Position numbers and translations under genes: made by a program
Source: Datnioides undecimradiatus
Taxonomy: Eukaryota; Chordata; Actinopteri; Lobotiformes; Datnioididae
DNA: 64,000 nt
Direction of reading: 5' to 3'
Assembly: GCA_008933995.1 (NCBI GenBank)
Contig: WARS01000012.1
Location: 4,588,001 to 4,652,000 of the forward strand
Notes under the pieces: model-generated
Seen by the model: only the letters and a program-made list of their open reading frames with translations
What the model was told of the DNA's origin: nothing
The model's database searches: none
Part shown: positions 1 to 27,400 of the stretch, piece after piece
How the letters are laid out: each line of letters opens with the position of its first letter
Numbering within the stretch: the first letter of the stretch is position 1

Positions 1-1368
<1,368 letters not shown>

Positions 1369-3381
1369 TGTGATGTACAAAAGCTGCAAATGAAAAATCA
1401 CAGCTAACACTCAGACGACAAACTACACATAACCCTCTAAATGAACTACTACATTAGACATTTCAAGTGTCTTCACAGTTTTTAAAATATATATATTGCT
1501 CAGCCCTATGTCTGTGTTAACAAAACAATATTTGCGTAAATTTAGTAACACTTCCATTATCGCAAGTGGTACTCTAAAGTGACAGGACAATGGTCTTTAC
1601 ACACCTGAAAGGATGCTAAAACATTAGAACATCAATATAGTTCTTTTAATATGAGTATTTTATTACTTGTATGGCTTTGAAATACCCTATTGTTCGGCAA
1701 AACTCAGTCTACACTTGCCTGTGGTTATAACAAATCAGCTCTGCTCCAGGTAAGTCATGAATTGCATAGTTTTGTGAACTTTGCTCATGTCACTTTTACT
1801 GTACATATAGATAGTATTGTTATTCAGGTAGCCACCTGTATTGTGTGATCTAAAGCGTAGGTCACAAAGTCAACTACAGTATATAGGTTAGCTTATTATA
1901 CACATGCTCATATACTGGTGTACAGCAAATACACCTATCTGATGTACTGTGTACTTAATGTGTACAACACTATAACACTCAAAGGGAGCAGATCATTTGC
2001 TACAGAACTAAGTTGCATTAATGGACACACAAACTTAAGCATAGCAAAAGTATATTGTAGCGATATAAATTACAGTTTAATGTTTATATTCGGTGTCAAA
2101 AGCTTAACCTGGCATCTACATATTCTGCTTGCTAGCTGCCATGATTTGTTGCGGGGGGTTACTCAACTAACTCCTTAACCTAGTACCACCGACAGAACAA
2201 TGTTTAACCCATATAATAAATCGCAGTTCTCAAAATGCCACTCGCTAATTGTAAAAAAAATTTATTTCACACTTTGGCTACCTTGTTTTCTCTCAGTTTG
2301 CAGTTGCCAACACACGTATCATCCGCTTCAGTTTTCCCGCAACTATCGTCTTCTTCTGCTGTTGTTCAATAGCAGTTTGCAGCTAATTGTACAGCGCCTC
2401 CTATCGATTCGGAGGGCGACCCGCATATGGCACGGATGTGTCACCAAATATACTTTAAAACTTAATTACATACGTAACATCTCTATGTTGGTTTAATGTC
2501 GTTATAACTCATTTTAATTTTCCATAATGATTTTTTTTGTGTGAATTTAAATCTAGTTTTCTTTGATGCTTGTTTCTTGATAGCGCACTTTTGATGTATG
2601 ATGGAGCAGTATTTACCACTAACAGCATACAGCAATTTGCATCAACGGGTGTTGACGGCTGTGATCCGAGAAATATCAAGTATAGCCTTTTGGCTATACT
2701 TACTTTTTCTACCATGGTTTTGCACATAGGACTGCCAATTGGGTAAAAAAAAAAAAAAAAAACCAAACTTCGGCAGCCATGTTCCAAAATTTGTGACCTG
2801 TTAGATTTTGTGACATTGACAGATGGACTGTGTGAAAAAGAAAGTGTTGACCAAATAGTATGAGGTAAAGCTCCATGTGTGGGGACACTAATACTTTCTC
2901 TAATTGTCTGCCACATGACTCTTCACGCTTAGGTTCCTCGTTGGTATTTTTCCCACGTGACTTTGACTGATTTCATTGGGACGTCACATCCGTCGTAAAC
3001 AACAATACGGAAGTGGAAAGAGAAATCCCGAAGTGCAAAATGCAACAGTCACGCTAAATATATTAGCATTGGTTTCTTACAGTCGTGTGCAGTTCAGGAT
3101 TACTATGCAGTAGTTTTTATTCTTCACAACCGACAGTGAGTCGATCTTACTTTTATTATTCGTTGGTGTATGTTACATAAAAGCTAGCTAAAGCTAACAT
3201 TGGCTAGCCAGCAGTCTAGCAGCTTAGCCAAACAGCTATAGAGCTAAGGTTGTGTGTGTAGTGTTAACTTCTAAACTTTCGAAAAACAACCTTTAACCTA
3301 AAGGTTAGCAAGCTGTCGTGAGATTTAATCACTCGAGCATATATAGTATACGCTTCAATGTTTTAACTTGTTTTCTTGTAG
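1369..3381. promoter_or_regulatory. Divergent brca1/becn1 promoter interval
   Basis: This is the 2 kb between the divergent brca1 and becn1 start codons, with no supported coding exon. The right part carries promoter-type motifs. These are an E-box CACGTG at 2954-2959, an inverted CCAAT box (ATTGG) at 2975-2979, a CRE-like ACGTCAC at 2981-2987 and an ETS-type CGGAAGT at 3008-3014. A noncoding becn1 exon follows. A noncoding brca1 first exon is expected somewhere here; one good minus-strand donor (AAAA then GTAAGTAT, near 2702) could end it, but I cannot place it. Promoter function is inferred from gene orientation and motifs only. Confidence 0.55.
3040..3135 (+). other. becn1: becn1 noncoding first exon (5' end approximate)
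   Basis: A strong splice donor (GACA then GTGAGTCG) lies at 3135/3136. The next acceptor, TTCTTGTAG at 3381, is six bases before the becn1 start codon. This implies a noncoding first exon ending at 3135, spliced to an exon starting at 3382. The transcription start is not determined; 3040 is only a guess placed after the CCAAT and ETS motifs. Confidence 0.45.
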
Positions 3382-3387
3382 CCAGCG

Positions 3388-7458
<4,071 letters not shown>

Positions 7459-8205
7459 ACCTGCAGGACAGTTGTGATACTGAGATGTGGAAAATCAGAT
7501 GCCCCTTTGACAAATGGATTTAGGCCAAAGGAAAAGAAATGGTTGTGTTTGCACCATTTTTTTTAAGATTTTCAGCACAAAGATGTCTAGATCATCAGAC
7601 CTGATTGTGTTTTTACACGTTACAAAGCAGATAATTTGAGTCTATTGTCTACATTAACAATTGCAGGCCCACTGTAGAAGCATTAACGACAGGAGCAGGC
7701 TGTCGCAAAAACCAAGCAGGAAAAGATAACGACATGTCTTTTAGTTTCTTTTCATCTTCTGCTTTGCTAATTAATATCTGGCCTTCCCTGAAAAACGGAC
7801 ATTGCATCAAGACAGTGTCACACTTTCTCTGACTAGAATGTAATTCTTTACTAAATTCACTTCAGATCACTTTGTAAACTTATCCACGCTCTCCCGTTGC
7901 ACTGCATTCGTTTATCAACTGTGAGGAAGGGATTTTTTTGTTGAAGTCCCCGTTACAGAAGCTGTAAGAGTGTGAGTGTGATGATAATTATGGTCAATGT
8001 AGGACTTTTAATAGGTTAATATGGTTTAATATTCAACATAAACTATGTCAGTATTTCTTAAACCTTGAATGTGGTTCTCTCATTTGACAGTTACATCATT
8101 TACAGGTAGATTCACACCCTGCACCATCACATGGACTTTGTCTGTTTCAGAGCAGATGGATACTTTTAATGATTGGTTTTGAATTAATAAACAAATCATA
8201 TGATG
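7459..8205 (+). other. becn1: becn1 3' untranslated region with poly(A) signal
   Basis: Noncoding sequence follows the becn1 stop codon. A canonical AATAAA hexamer at 8186-8191 would place cleavage near 8205. No other coding potential was seen. Confidence 0.6.
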
Positions 8206-8414
8206 TGATGTTCTGGACTAAATATCCTCTACACATTCATGCATTAGTGTTACCACAACTTACGAGGCGCCCTTATGTATCTGCATCCTGTCATCCTAAG
8301 AGCATGAACGATTAAATTAATACTCAGGATATAACTTGGTCCAAAACCATACAAGCACATTGTTCGCCCTCTGACTTTACCAAATCAAGGACGACAACAC
8401 AGTTAACCAATGTT

Positions 8415-9284
8415 TTGTAATGTATTCATGGTTTATTTCTGTTGAATCTTAACTCTCATCACAACACTCACTCAGTCACCCCCCCCTCCCTACATAAGGT
8501 TAACAAAACATTAGAGGGAGAGTATTTTTCATGGAAAAATATGGACTTAACAGTTAAAATAAGAAGCTGACTTCCAGTTGTCCAGTAAAATATTTAAAAT
8601 AGGTCAAAACCATTTACTCTTTCCAGAATCAGCCCTCTTCTGTGTCAAGTCATTTATGAACCTCAAACGGTGCCCATGTCCGCAAGGCAGGCCTTGAACT
8701 TTGGTCATCAGTCATTCCTTATTACTTGTAGGAGCCCTTCCTAAAAGTCCCAGGTTCAAACCAACAGGGATACAAACGGGAAAGTGATCATTCTACTTCT
8801 GAAAAATAGTTTGATAGATGATGCATTTCAAGCAGAATGTGATGAAATTTCATTAATGCTCCTTCTAAACCTTCCACATAGCACAGGCAAGATACCTTCC
8901 ACACATGGCGTACTTCTCAGCCTGTCAGTTGTGCAATTTTTCAGGTGCTTTTACCATTTATCATGTAGAAAAGCCCCTTGAAATGAGCCAAAGTTTTCAT
9001 GTTAGTGCATGCATATGGGCAAATCTTTGGGTTCTACCGAGCCCACAGCCAGAGAACGGCCCTTCATTTTTACCACTTGAATGATGGTGGTGGACACGTT
9101 AACTACTACATCACCACATCATCCATTATTTCGGTTCCATTCACACTTTTAGGATCCCTACAACCCATCATGCTCTCTGCTGTCTTGCAATCAACAGAGC
9201 AGAGGAGGAGTTTCATCAAGTGTGTAATGTCTCCGCGTGGCTTTGTCCTCACTGGGGTTTCCTTCCAATTTCTCTCGGCTTGCT
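8415..9284 (-). other. tlk2: tlk2 3' untranslated region with poly(A) signal
   Basis: Minus-strand sequence after the tlk2 stop. A TTTATT at 8432-8437 (AATAAA on the minus strand) would end the transcript near 8415. The converging becn1 and tlk2 messages therefore end only about 200 bp apart. Open frames on the plus strand here are incidental. Confidence 0.55.
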
Positions 9285-19059
<9,775 letters not shown>

Positions 19060-20540
19060 GCCTGTAAAGAGAAGCACAAAAAGTGAATAAAGATAGTTGG
19101 GTTGTTTTCACATAGGAGAAGAAGAACACTCTTGAATAGAAAGACAATAGCAAACTGGCTACCAACGCCATGCCTGTCAAATATTCTTTTTAAGGGTCAC
19201 CTGACAGTCTCAATACCAGTTTGACCACGAAATCTAATGCTCTTCAACATGGCTGCCTGGGAGACACAGTGGATAAGTAAATAAGAAAGCCCACTGTATA
19301 AAGTGAACCAGCGCTCAAAAAAGTGGCATAAAGAAAATTTGTAAATTCACTGCACTTGACAGAGAAATTGTTTTTAGTTTAGTAAATCACCATTTCATTC
19401 TGCGGAGGAAAGCAAATAGAGAAAAGTTTTTAGAGAGCTCATTGAGGAACCATCCCCTTTAAAATAACTACAGTTAACAGGCAAGATGGACACCTAGCAG
19501 CAGAGTTTTGCAACTTTAGTCTAATAGCTGAATGGTTAATTTAACCAAATCAAGAAGCAATACAAAACTAATGGAGTTACTGAACCCTAAGAAAGAGTGG
19601 GATAAAAAAGAATTTGTGGGATTCTGCAAGATATGTCAGCCATTCGTGTCTTTTCTTTCCAAAGAAATTTATAGTTTCACAAGTACAATTTAGAAGCTTG
19701 TGGCAAATACTATACAAAGGACAAATCATAAAAGCAAGTGAAGGAGTAAGGGGAGCCTCTTCATCTGGACATTAGTAGCGAGGAAGGTAATGTCCCACAG
19801 TGTCACTACATCCAAGTGACTGAGAGATTAAAAAGACGGACCAAAAACAATCTCTATTAAATTCTCTCCTCCTTCTAGCTAAATGGTTATCATAACCATC
19901 CTTTTATCATTAGGTTCTCCCACCTGACAGGGTATCCATCAACTACCATAGTCCAATCTGAAGGCATACAAGAGACGTTTCATGATGATGACATCAACTT
20001 TAAAAGCCAAAAAGTGAACTACTAAACAATAATAGATATAAGTGTGTTTTGATAAGGCATTCAACGTTAGTAATTTCACCCAACAAGCTCATCAAAACAA
20101 TGCTGCCTTAGCGAGGGAGATATGTAGCTTCATCTCAACTTCAGTAACAAATCTTGGACTCAACTTTATTTAAGTACAACGATGTTTTGATTAAACTGAC
20201 TTCACGTTGGAGCAACCGTTACGATACTGTTAGTGCTTGACTGGAGGATGTTTACTAAAGCTAAACTCGGCTAACGCTAACTAGCCAGTTAACCCTGGCA
20301 AATGCTATTATGCTTATAGAAACACTGCCAACATTTTGGGGAAACAAACGGGAAACGCTTTCACGTTACTGTCAAGTTATTATGTACCAGTTAACGGCAG
20401 GAGTTTGATCATTGTTAATAGTGGGTTGGATGTTACTGGTGACTGAATACAGATAAGGCTACGTGGTAGGTTACCTAAACCAGCTAGCGTTAAGTTACCC
20501 AGCAAGCTAACGTTAACATTGGCTGCAATAGAAGACTCAC

Positions 20541-20620
20541 CTGGAGAAGCTTTCGCAGTTTTCACAGTGACTCACAGCCCTAGAAAGGATGCTGTCCGTC
20601 CATCCGGTGACAGCAAACTC
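20541..20620 (-). other. tlk2: tlk2 noncoding first exon (5' end unknown)
   Basis: A strong minus-strand donor (CTCCAG then GTGAGTCTTC) lies at 20541/20540. The tlk2 start codon sits two bases after an acceptor (TTTACAG at 19062), so an upstream noncoding exon is required, and this is the best candidate. Its 5' limit is not determined. Confidence 0.5.
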
Positions 20621-20960
20621 CTTAACAACTCCCAGTCCCACACACCTCAAATAAAGTTATTCGAATTAAGTTATCCATTTACAATTATTTCGAATTCATG
20701 GAAGACATTTGTTAGCTTAGCTAATGCTAGCTAAGGAGAGCGGTGTGGCTGGCTCGTGCCGGTGTCATCCGGACAGGAGGCCCTGATCCTCGGGGTTTCC
20801 TCGTCCGTCTTGGTGCCCCTGCACGGGCAAACCTGGAGCTGTCAACGCTCTGAAGCTTCTTGACAAGTGTTGTCACATCTCTGCTTTCCTCGGTCTTTCT
20901 GCTGTCATTATCGAGCGATGTTGCGTTTACACCGGGAGAAGTTCAGCCACCTTGTTAGAG
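20621..20960 (-). promoter_or_regulatory. Putative tlk2 promoter region
   Basis: This stretch upstream of the probable tlk2 first exon is richer in G+C and CpG than its surroundings, for example around 20745-20850 and 20905-20945. That is consistent with a housekeeping promoter. No TATA box was identified. The call rests on position and composition. Confidence 0.35.
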
Positions 20961-21135
20961 TCCATCCTCTGACTGTTAATGAAAGATCATTACCCCCCTG
21001 CAGCAAGGCCGCACAGGGCACCAGGGAGACCTTTATGTGATGTTTCCCATGCGCCTGTTTAATAGATAATGTAAGCTCCTAAGGTCGGAAACACCCGAAC
21101 AGACAATAGCCGTGCAAAATGCCGTGCAAAAACAG

Positions 21136-21167
21136 TCTGGGGGCCCTAGACCTACAGGGCCCCCAGA
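21136..21167. repeat. GC-rich 12-bp hairpin
   Basis: TCTGGGGGCCCT (21136-21147) and AGGGCCCCCAGA (21156-21167) are perfect reverse complements around an 8-base loop. It lies upstream of tlk2 in otherwise AT-rich DNA. A short U-poor sequence follows, so there is no reason to call it a terminator. Confidence 0.75.
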
Positions 21168-22798
21168 GAACCCCTAGTTTAATGTATTCAAGTTATTTTG
21201 TTTTTTAATTTGGCAATTTGAAAAATGGCATAGTTGTTTGGGAATTTCCACCCCCTACAATATTAACTAGGTCCTGCACAATTACATACATTTCTCTTGT
21301 GTCTTGTAATTCTAGACTAGAAGACTATGCCACAAATGCTTTGTTTTGTTTTGTTTTTTAGTTTATTTTGCACTTTGGGTGAATTAAGTAGGCAATCAAT
21401 CTGATATTTTGCATAAAGTTACCATAAACTGACTGACATGGAAAACCTGAGGCCAGGTGGTGTTACAGTATTGGATGATTAGGTTAGATTTGTGTTTGAC
21501 CAATATTTCAAGGAGTTGCCATCTAAAGTGTGCAGTATGTTAGTGTGTGTGCATCTCTCTCTTATCTCACTAACAGAGCTGTTTAAGTCAATTCAGTAGA
21601 GGCATGCAGCTTAGCAGTAACACCCTCTAATAAGGTTACAACACACTTGCTTATCTATGGCTAATGCATAACTAATAAAGAGCTTGTGATTTAAAACTTG
21701 AATTAGTGCAGAATGTATCATGAAATCCTTTTTCTCATGATTAAGAAATTAAGTTTGTATGGGTTTGTGTGGATAGTTTAATAGATACCCACAGTTACCT
21801 GATACATTCATTTTTATGTATTATTCAGGCAATTTTCTGTACCTAACCATAATGGTAAATCTGTGCAGCTTACACACTCAGAATCAGTCTTACTGATCTA
21901 ATTCATAAATACCATGCATTGTCTGGTTGCACCACTACAACCTGGTTATTATTTGAGCTGTTACATATGCCTCAAATAACTGTATTCATGTCTAAAAGTT
22001 CATAATTTTCAAAACAAATTTGTTTTTGCATTAATAATTTTGTCGCTGCATCACCTCAAAAAATGAGCTACCTGCTGATTTTTGTGTGGTAATTTGACTG
22101 AATTCAGATCTAGTAAATAATATTCCCTGAGGATCTGGAGCCACATGGCTTCATAGTGGTAATTCAATCTGGGGCCAACTGTAAGGATACAGCATAGTAA
22201 AATTATGTTTAATTTCTCGAATTCATTGAGTTGAATTCTTCATTTACACTGAGTCAGAATTAATTGCATATTATAATTACACAGCAATGACAAGCAGGAA
22301 TGACAAGTGCATCTCTGAGGCAGCTGAGGAGCTGTGTTATTTTACTCACGTCTCACATAACAGCTAACTTCTTCACTATGTTACTGTGCAGGGATTTTTA
22401 TCTGCACTGCTTGGATCCTATTAACATAATCTGCAAATGAACTCATCCATGTAAGAACTATATGTAATCAGAAATAGTTAATCTTGCGTAATGGAGGGCA
22501 TCCTTTGAAAATGACGGATACTTCCCACAGGGACCAGTAAGCTATACTTGCACTTAATGCCCAGGAGATGGAGGCAGAGCATTGCAGAAAGGAGCCCTCC
22601 CAACATGAATAAGAGTCCTGAGTAAGCCTCATTATAAATTATTAGTCACATTCGTTCTGGAATCACGTTTAAATAAGGATTCATATTCTTTGTCTTAAAC
22701 ATGATGTTTAATTTGGAGACAATTCAATAAATATTTAAATTCATTTTGCTATTTTACCCCAAAATTTTCTGTTCATCAATTTATTATTATTATTGTTA

Positions 22799-22863
<65 letters not shown>

Positions 22864-23590
22864 TTAACCCTTTCATGTTGAGTGATGCACATCCTTTGTG
22901 GACCTGGTGTTTAACTAGACAACAGGCTCACACAGGAAATATTGACAGGGTGTGGTTAAAGCTCACAACAGGCAATAATGTCATGGCCAACTATAAACAT
23001 AATGCATATTGTGGGAAACCACAACTCTAGTTGTCTGTTTTGGGCTCAGTTTCAAGACACCCAGCTTCTAATTACCAATTAGGTTTTCAACATTAAACAC
23101 AAAAGCAGAGTGGAATTTAGTCATTCTTGTACCTTTAAACATATCTGCCTGTAGAAAGCACGAGACCAGTGTTCAGTTTGTAAGAGTTTACTCCAAACCA
23201 AATCTCCAACACGTTTCCTGATGAAATTATAGAGTTTATGTTGCCACAGTCCCACTGAATACCACAAACAGAAAATCCCAACATTGTGATCAAGAAATGG
23301 AGTTCTTTTTTACATTATGTCACATTATCAACCCTTTTTTCCTGTCACAGACTTAAAGGATTAGTTCTCCCACAAATGTATATATTTGGTATCCACTCGT
23401 GAATGTTTTGTTTTAATCTGCCACTCACATCAACAGGCAGATCTTGTTACAAATAGGTGTCTTTTGTTACTATTTTCTATGACAGCTTAAAAAATGTTGA
23501 AAACCATCTGAAAACAGCATTACATGGGGTGCTCTGTAAATATCTAAATATATGGGCAAATAAAATAAAACTATATGGCCAGATCCTGTA
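21168..23590. other. Intergenic spacer between tlk2 and itgb3
   Basis: AT-rich noncoding DNA. It contains a (TTA)n microsatellite and part of the presumed itgb3 3' flank. Apart from scattered AT-rich repeats I see no exon chains, RNA genes or regulatory signatures. Confidence 0.6.
22780..22864. repeat. (TTA)n microsatellite
   Basis: About 28 ATT/TTA units with two GTT interruptions near the left end. The long Tyr-rich frame that covers it is an artefact of the repeat. Confidence 0.95.
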
Positions 23591-23612
23591 GGTTTAATTA
23601 TGTAAAAAAAAA

Positions 23613-23665
23613 AATATATATATATATATAATATCTCCCTATCTCTATATATATATATATATATT
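23613..23665. repeat. (TA)n microsatellite, interrupted
   Basis: Two TA runs separated by ATCTCCCTATCTC. The run lies in the probable 3' untranslated or flanking region of itgb3. A TTTAAT at about 23593 (ATTAAA on the minus strand) is a possible poly(A) signal for itgb3. Confidence 0.9.
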
Positions 23666-23946
23666 TGTGATTCAGGTAAACCTGCACACCATCATAGTTT
23701 TTTGTCAATCACACAAAGTCAAAACAGCGTCTTTTTGCCAGTGTAGGATATGTGGGCGTTTACGGCAAATCCCTGATAAAAATCTGTCCATTTGTCCTCA
23801 AAATCATTTCTACATATTTACAAACACAAATAATTATTAATTATTGTCTTGTGACAGTAGAGGCCTGCACATGATTCGGTGATTTCCCACAAAGGACAGT
23901 AAAAATCCACTATTCCTCTCTTATTCTTCATCCTTGTTCAGTAGCA

Positions 23947-24439
23947 TCAGTCTTTTCCTCGGTATGTGATGTTTGTGAAAGTAGATGTGGCTCCTTTGTA
24001 GAGAGGATTGTGTCCCTGTTACACAGAAAGAGGCACAAATTAAGGTGAGTTTTACAAACACAAAATGAATGTGCCCCAAAAAGGCACTTTAAAGGTCCTT
24101 CAAGAATTAAATAGAAAATTAAAATGGAAAATTAAAATATCTATGACTTATACATGACATCCATCATTAACTTGCATTTTTTTGGACACATGAATTAACG
24201 TCTTCTGTTCCACAGTGAGCATCTTAAAACTACTGTGATTGTTTGTGGTTTTAGGCCTTTGGGATTTGGGTGTGTTTTTGAAGCCTGTTACAGTAAAGGC
24301 TAATTAGCGTTAGCTTATTTAAACCCAGCCCTTCCGCTGACTGCCTTTTGTTCTGCTGGGACTAACAGCATGCTGCAAAAATAATAAAAAACAACTTCAG
24401 AAAACCAGAGCAAGATACTGTGTGTGTGGCCTGTGTGTG

Positions 24440-24487
<48 letters not shown>

Positions 24488-27400
24488 GGTGCAGGTATTA
24501 TTTAACATGTGGGCAATGAGTCCAAGATGGTACAATTTATTGGCACCACTACCTCAAAAAAATGCATCTTGTCCCAGTTAATGATGTCTATACCCTAATT
24601 TCTATTTCCGTATTAAAGCAAACACCACATTTGTACTTTTCAAATACAGCTCATCAGCTAACGTTGACACACATGCTGCCTCATGCTAAGTTCACTCACC
24701 GTATCCCACTTGGCACGAGCGCGTTCTTCCTCAAATTTGGCGAACTCTCGTCTGTCATGGATGGTGACAAGCAGTTTCCAGATAAGCAGAGCCGCCAAGC
24801 CAAGGAACAAGATTGCTCCTGCCACTGACAGAAGCACCACCAAAATGTCTGGACCCTTGGGGCAGTCTGGATGGAAGGAGGAAAAGATAAAGGGATGAAT
24901 TAAATAGACACAGGGAGGAAGATAAGCAGCAGTGAGGCTAGAGGAAGTCAGAGTTTATGTTTTTTCCTCCCCGTCGCCCCCTTCACTCAAATAGATTTGA
25001 TGTTGCTTTTGCTGCCATCTGCTCCTCTGCTATGCAATGACTTTTGACATTCAGAAGACACTGTTATGCTGGCAATATGACCAAAAAAAAACCCTGGTGG
25101 TGTTGTTCCTCCTATCATAAATAACGGGTGCTTAGGTTTATCCTTGCAATAATGCAAGTGAACAAAAGCAACACAAACAGAAGGCAATGGGTCTTTAAGA
25201 TGCCAAGTAGCAGAGAGGAGGATGGGCTGAAGTGGAAAATAGTAACTTCATACAGCCAGGCCACAAATCTCCCGTCCCTCATTGAGGTCTGGCAAACCTC
25301 GGTAGGAATTTGATTTCCACAGCTTCAAATAGGCTGTACAACAAATGACTGACAGCACTCTCTTTCAATGAGCCTTTAAAGATGAAGCCTTACTACACCA
25401 CACTGCAATAACACATTACTTGTCATACTTTCTTTGGTCATTTTTCCCATCATTAGCTATCCTGGAAAACATTCTCCTAAATTAACTACAAAATATTATT
25501 CTGAACAAACTTGAGTGGAGCAATGGGCCGTGCACCATTGAATCACTCTTCCTACAATTTCTAGTTTACAGAGAAGTTTGTAACAAGTAGGAGTTTCAAG
25601 AGGAAGAGCCATGTCACCAAACGCATCTCAAAATCCTCATTAGTTCACTGACTGGGTTGGCCCCTTCTTTCAAGCTGCCCCTCAAGTCTGTGATACACTC
25701 ACTGGTCTGAAGTGGGCTGGAAAAATTGAATGTCACACATTTCACAGTACTTGAGTCACAATATTATACAAATTGTCTGATCATACCCAACCCACACAGA
25801 TTAGCAGAGTAGTAAGCTTTAAAGAAATAAAACTATTAGTTATTTTATTGACCCAAAAACGTCTGATCTGCAATAACTGATTCCTTTAGGCCACTTGGGG
25901 GCAGCAGAACTTCTATTCTGCAATACCATCACCTTAAAGTTGATACTTCAAACATGTTAACAAACAGTTGCGGAGAACATCTAGCAGGTATTGAGCAAAG
26001 CTATTATTCATTTAAAGTTGCTGTTCAGGCCACCTGATTAACACAAGTACAATATTCAGTTTCCTTGCAGCTCAGTTTCTGGTTTCCACCAACTCCTTCT
26101 GAATGATCCACTATGTTCACCAGCTAGTTGCTAACTGTGCTCATCTTTTGATGCAGGGTGGCCTACAGTAGGAGTTTTATACCAAGTGCACCAAATGCAG
26201 CTCCCTGCTGTGGCTGAAAAAGATACGAGAGCGGTAAGAGTGACTCAAAAACTGTAATGTTGTCAGCAGGAAAACCAAAAGAACTAGCTGAAATCTACCA
26301 TGAAGCTCAGTCGAGCTGAGAGAGGTGATAACTCTCTGTGGGTTTGTCATGTCCAGCACCCTCCTACACATGCAACACATGTGTCATCTGACCTGGTGTT
26401 AGTTTAAAATAATTATCAGAGCAGCAGCATCTCCAGGATAATGCCATTTAATATTATTGCTAAACTTTGTAATTGTGTTAAATGTCACAGAGAGCTAGAT
26501 CTGAAGTCTGGAAACAATATCCTCATTTTTCACAAAAATGTTCTTACCTTCATACTTCTAGCCACCAGTGATGAGAGCCATCTGGTTTGATTGTGTGGAC
26601 TTGTTTGTTTGGCAGTACGTCTGTATATATAACCATTTGTGTGAGTGTAAGCTTGCACGCACATTTGTGTGTGTACAGTTGTGTTGGTTAACATTGTGGT
26701 ACAACCAAGGTGAACTTTTATAGCCAACATCAAAGCGTTACTCCTCTTCCTCTCTACTCGGTCACACTTGTCCACACATTTCCTGTTCTTCAACTGACCC
26801 TTTTTAACCCTCTAGCCGCTAACATGATGGCTTATACACAAATCATGTTAGGTTGGTGTTACAAGCTTATTTGTGCAACACTTGTAAATGAGAAAAATGC
26901 AGTCAACTTTGACTATTTCAGTCTTGCCCTTCTCACAGCTTCATGTTTCCTTTTTAAAATGTTTTCTTTCCCTTTCTTTTGCTTACTTAGACTCCTCTCT
27001 CTCCCTCTCATGCTTTCCTCTTGAGGATATGTAGAGTCAGCGGGTTCCATGAGGGCCTGGGCAGCTGTTTACAACCCTCTTTGACACGGCAGGGTGCACT
27101 GTGTTCAAGGCAAATTTTGGTGTACTTCTCTGCTACCCAGTTGGGCCTAAATTAAACACACACATTCATTAAAGGCAGACCCAGGGACAGACTTTCTCTG
27201 CGGGCACTGGTGGTCATTAAAGGCTGTTTTACCGCTCCACACTCTTTCTATTTGGCCACTTAACAAGCAGATGAAGGGCGTGCAGCAGAGAAGTGACAAC
27301 TTGTCCTTGTATGAAGAAAAAACACACTTTACTCTAAATAAGATATATTGAACTGTGATGCATTTGAGGCTCATCTATTCCTCATCATAATCACATTTAT

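Noticed and set aside
2509-2916. 135-codon minus-strand open frame in the brca1/becn1 interval
   Set aside because: It includes a poly-Phe run made by a poly(A) tract, has no recognisable domain and no codon-like composition. It occupies the expected promoter region.
21136-21167. Rho-independent-type terminator
   Set aside because: The hairpin is strong but the DNA is vertebrate nuclear sequence, so a bacterial terminator call would be meaningless.
22746-23030. 94-codon plus-strand frame with a Tyr run
   Set aside because: Translation of the (TTA)n microsatellite.
24700-24866. Possibility that the integrin is beta-1, beta-5 or beta-6 rather than beta-3
   Set aside because: The transmembrane and tail sequence, the C-terminal NITY spacing and many ectodomain blocks fit beta-3 best, and the gene order fits a 17q-type region.
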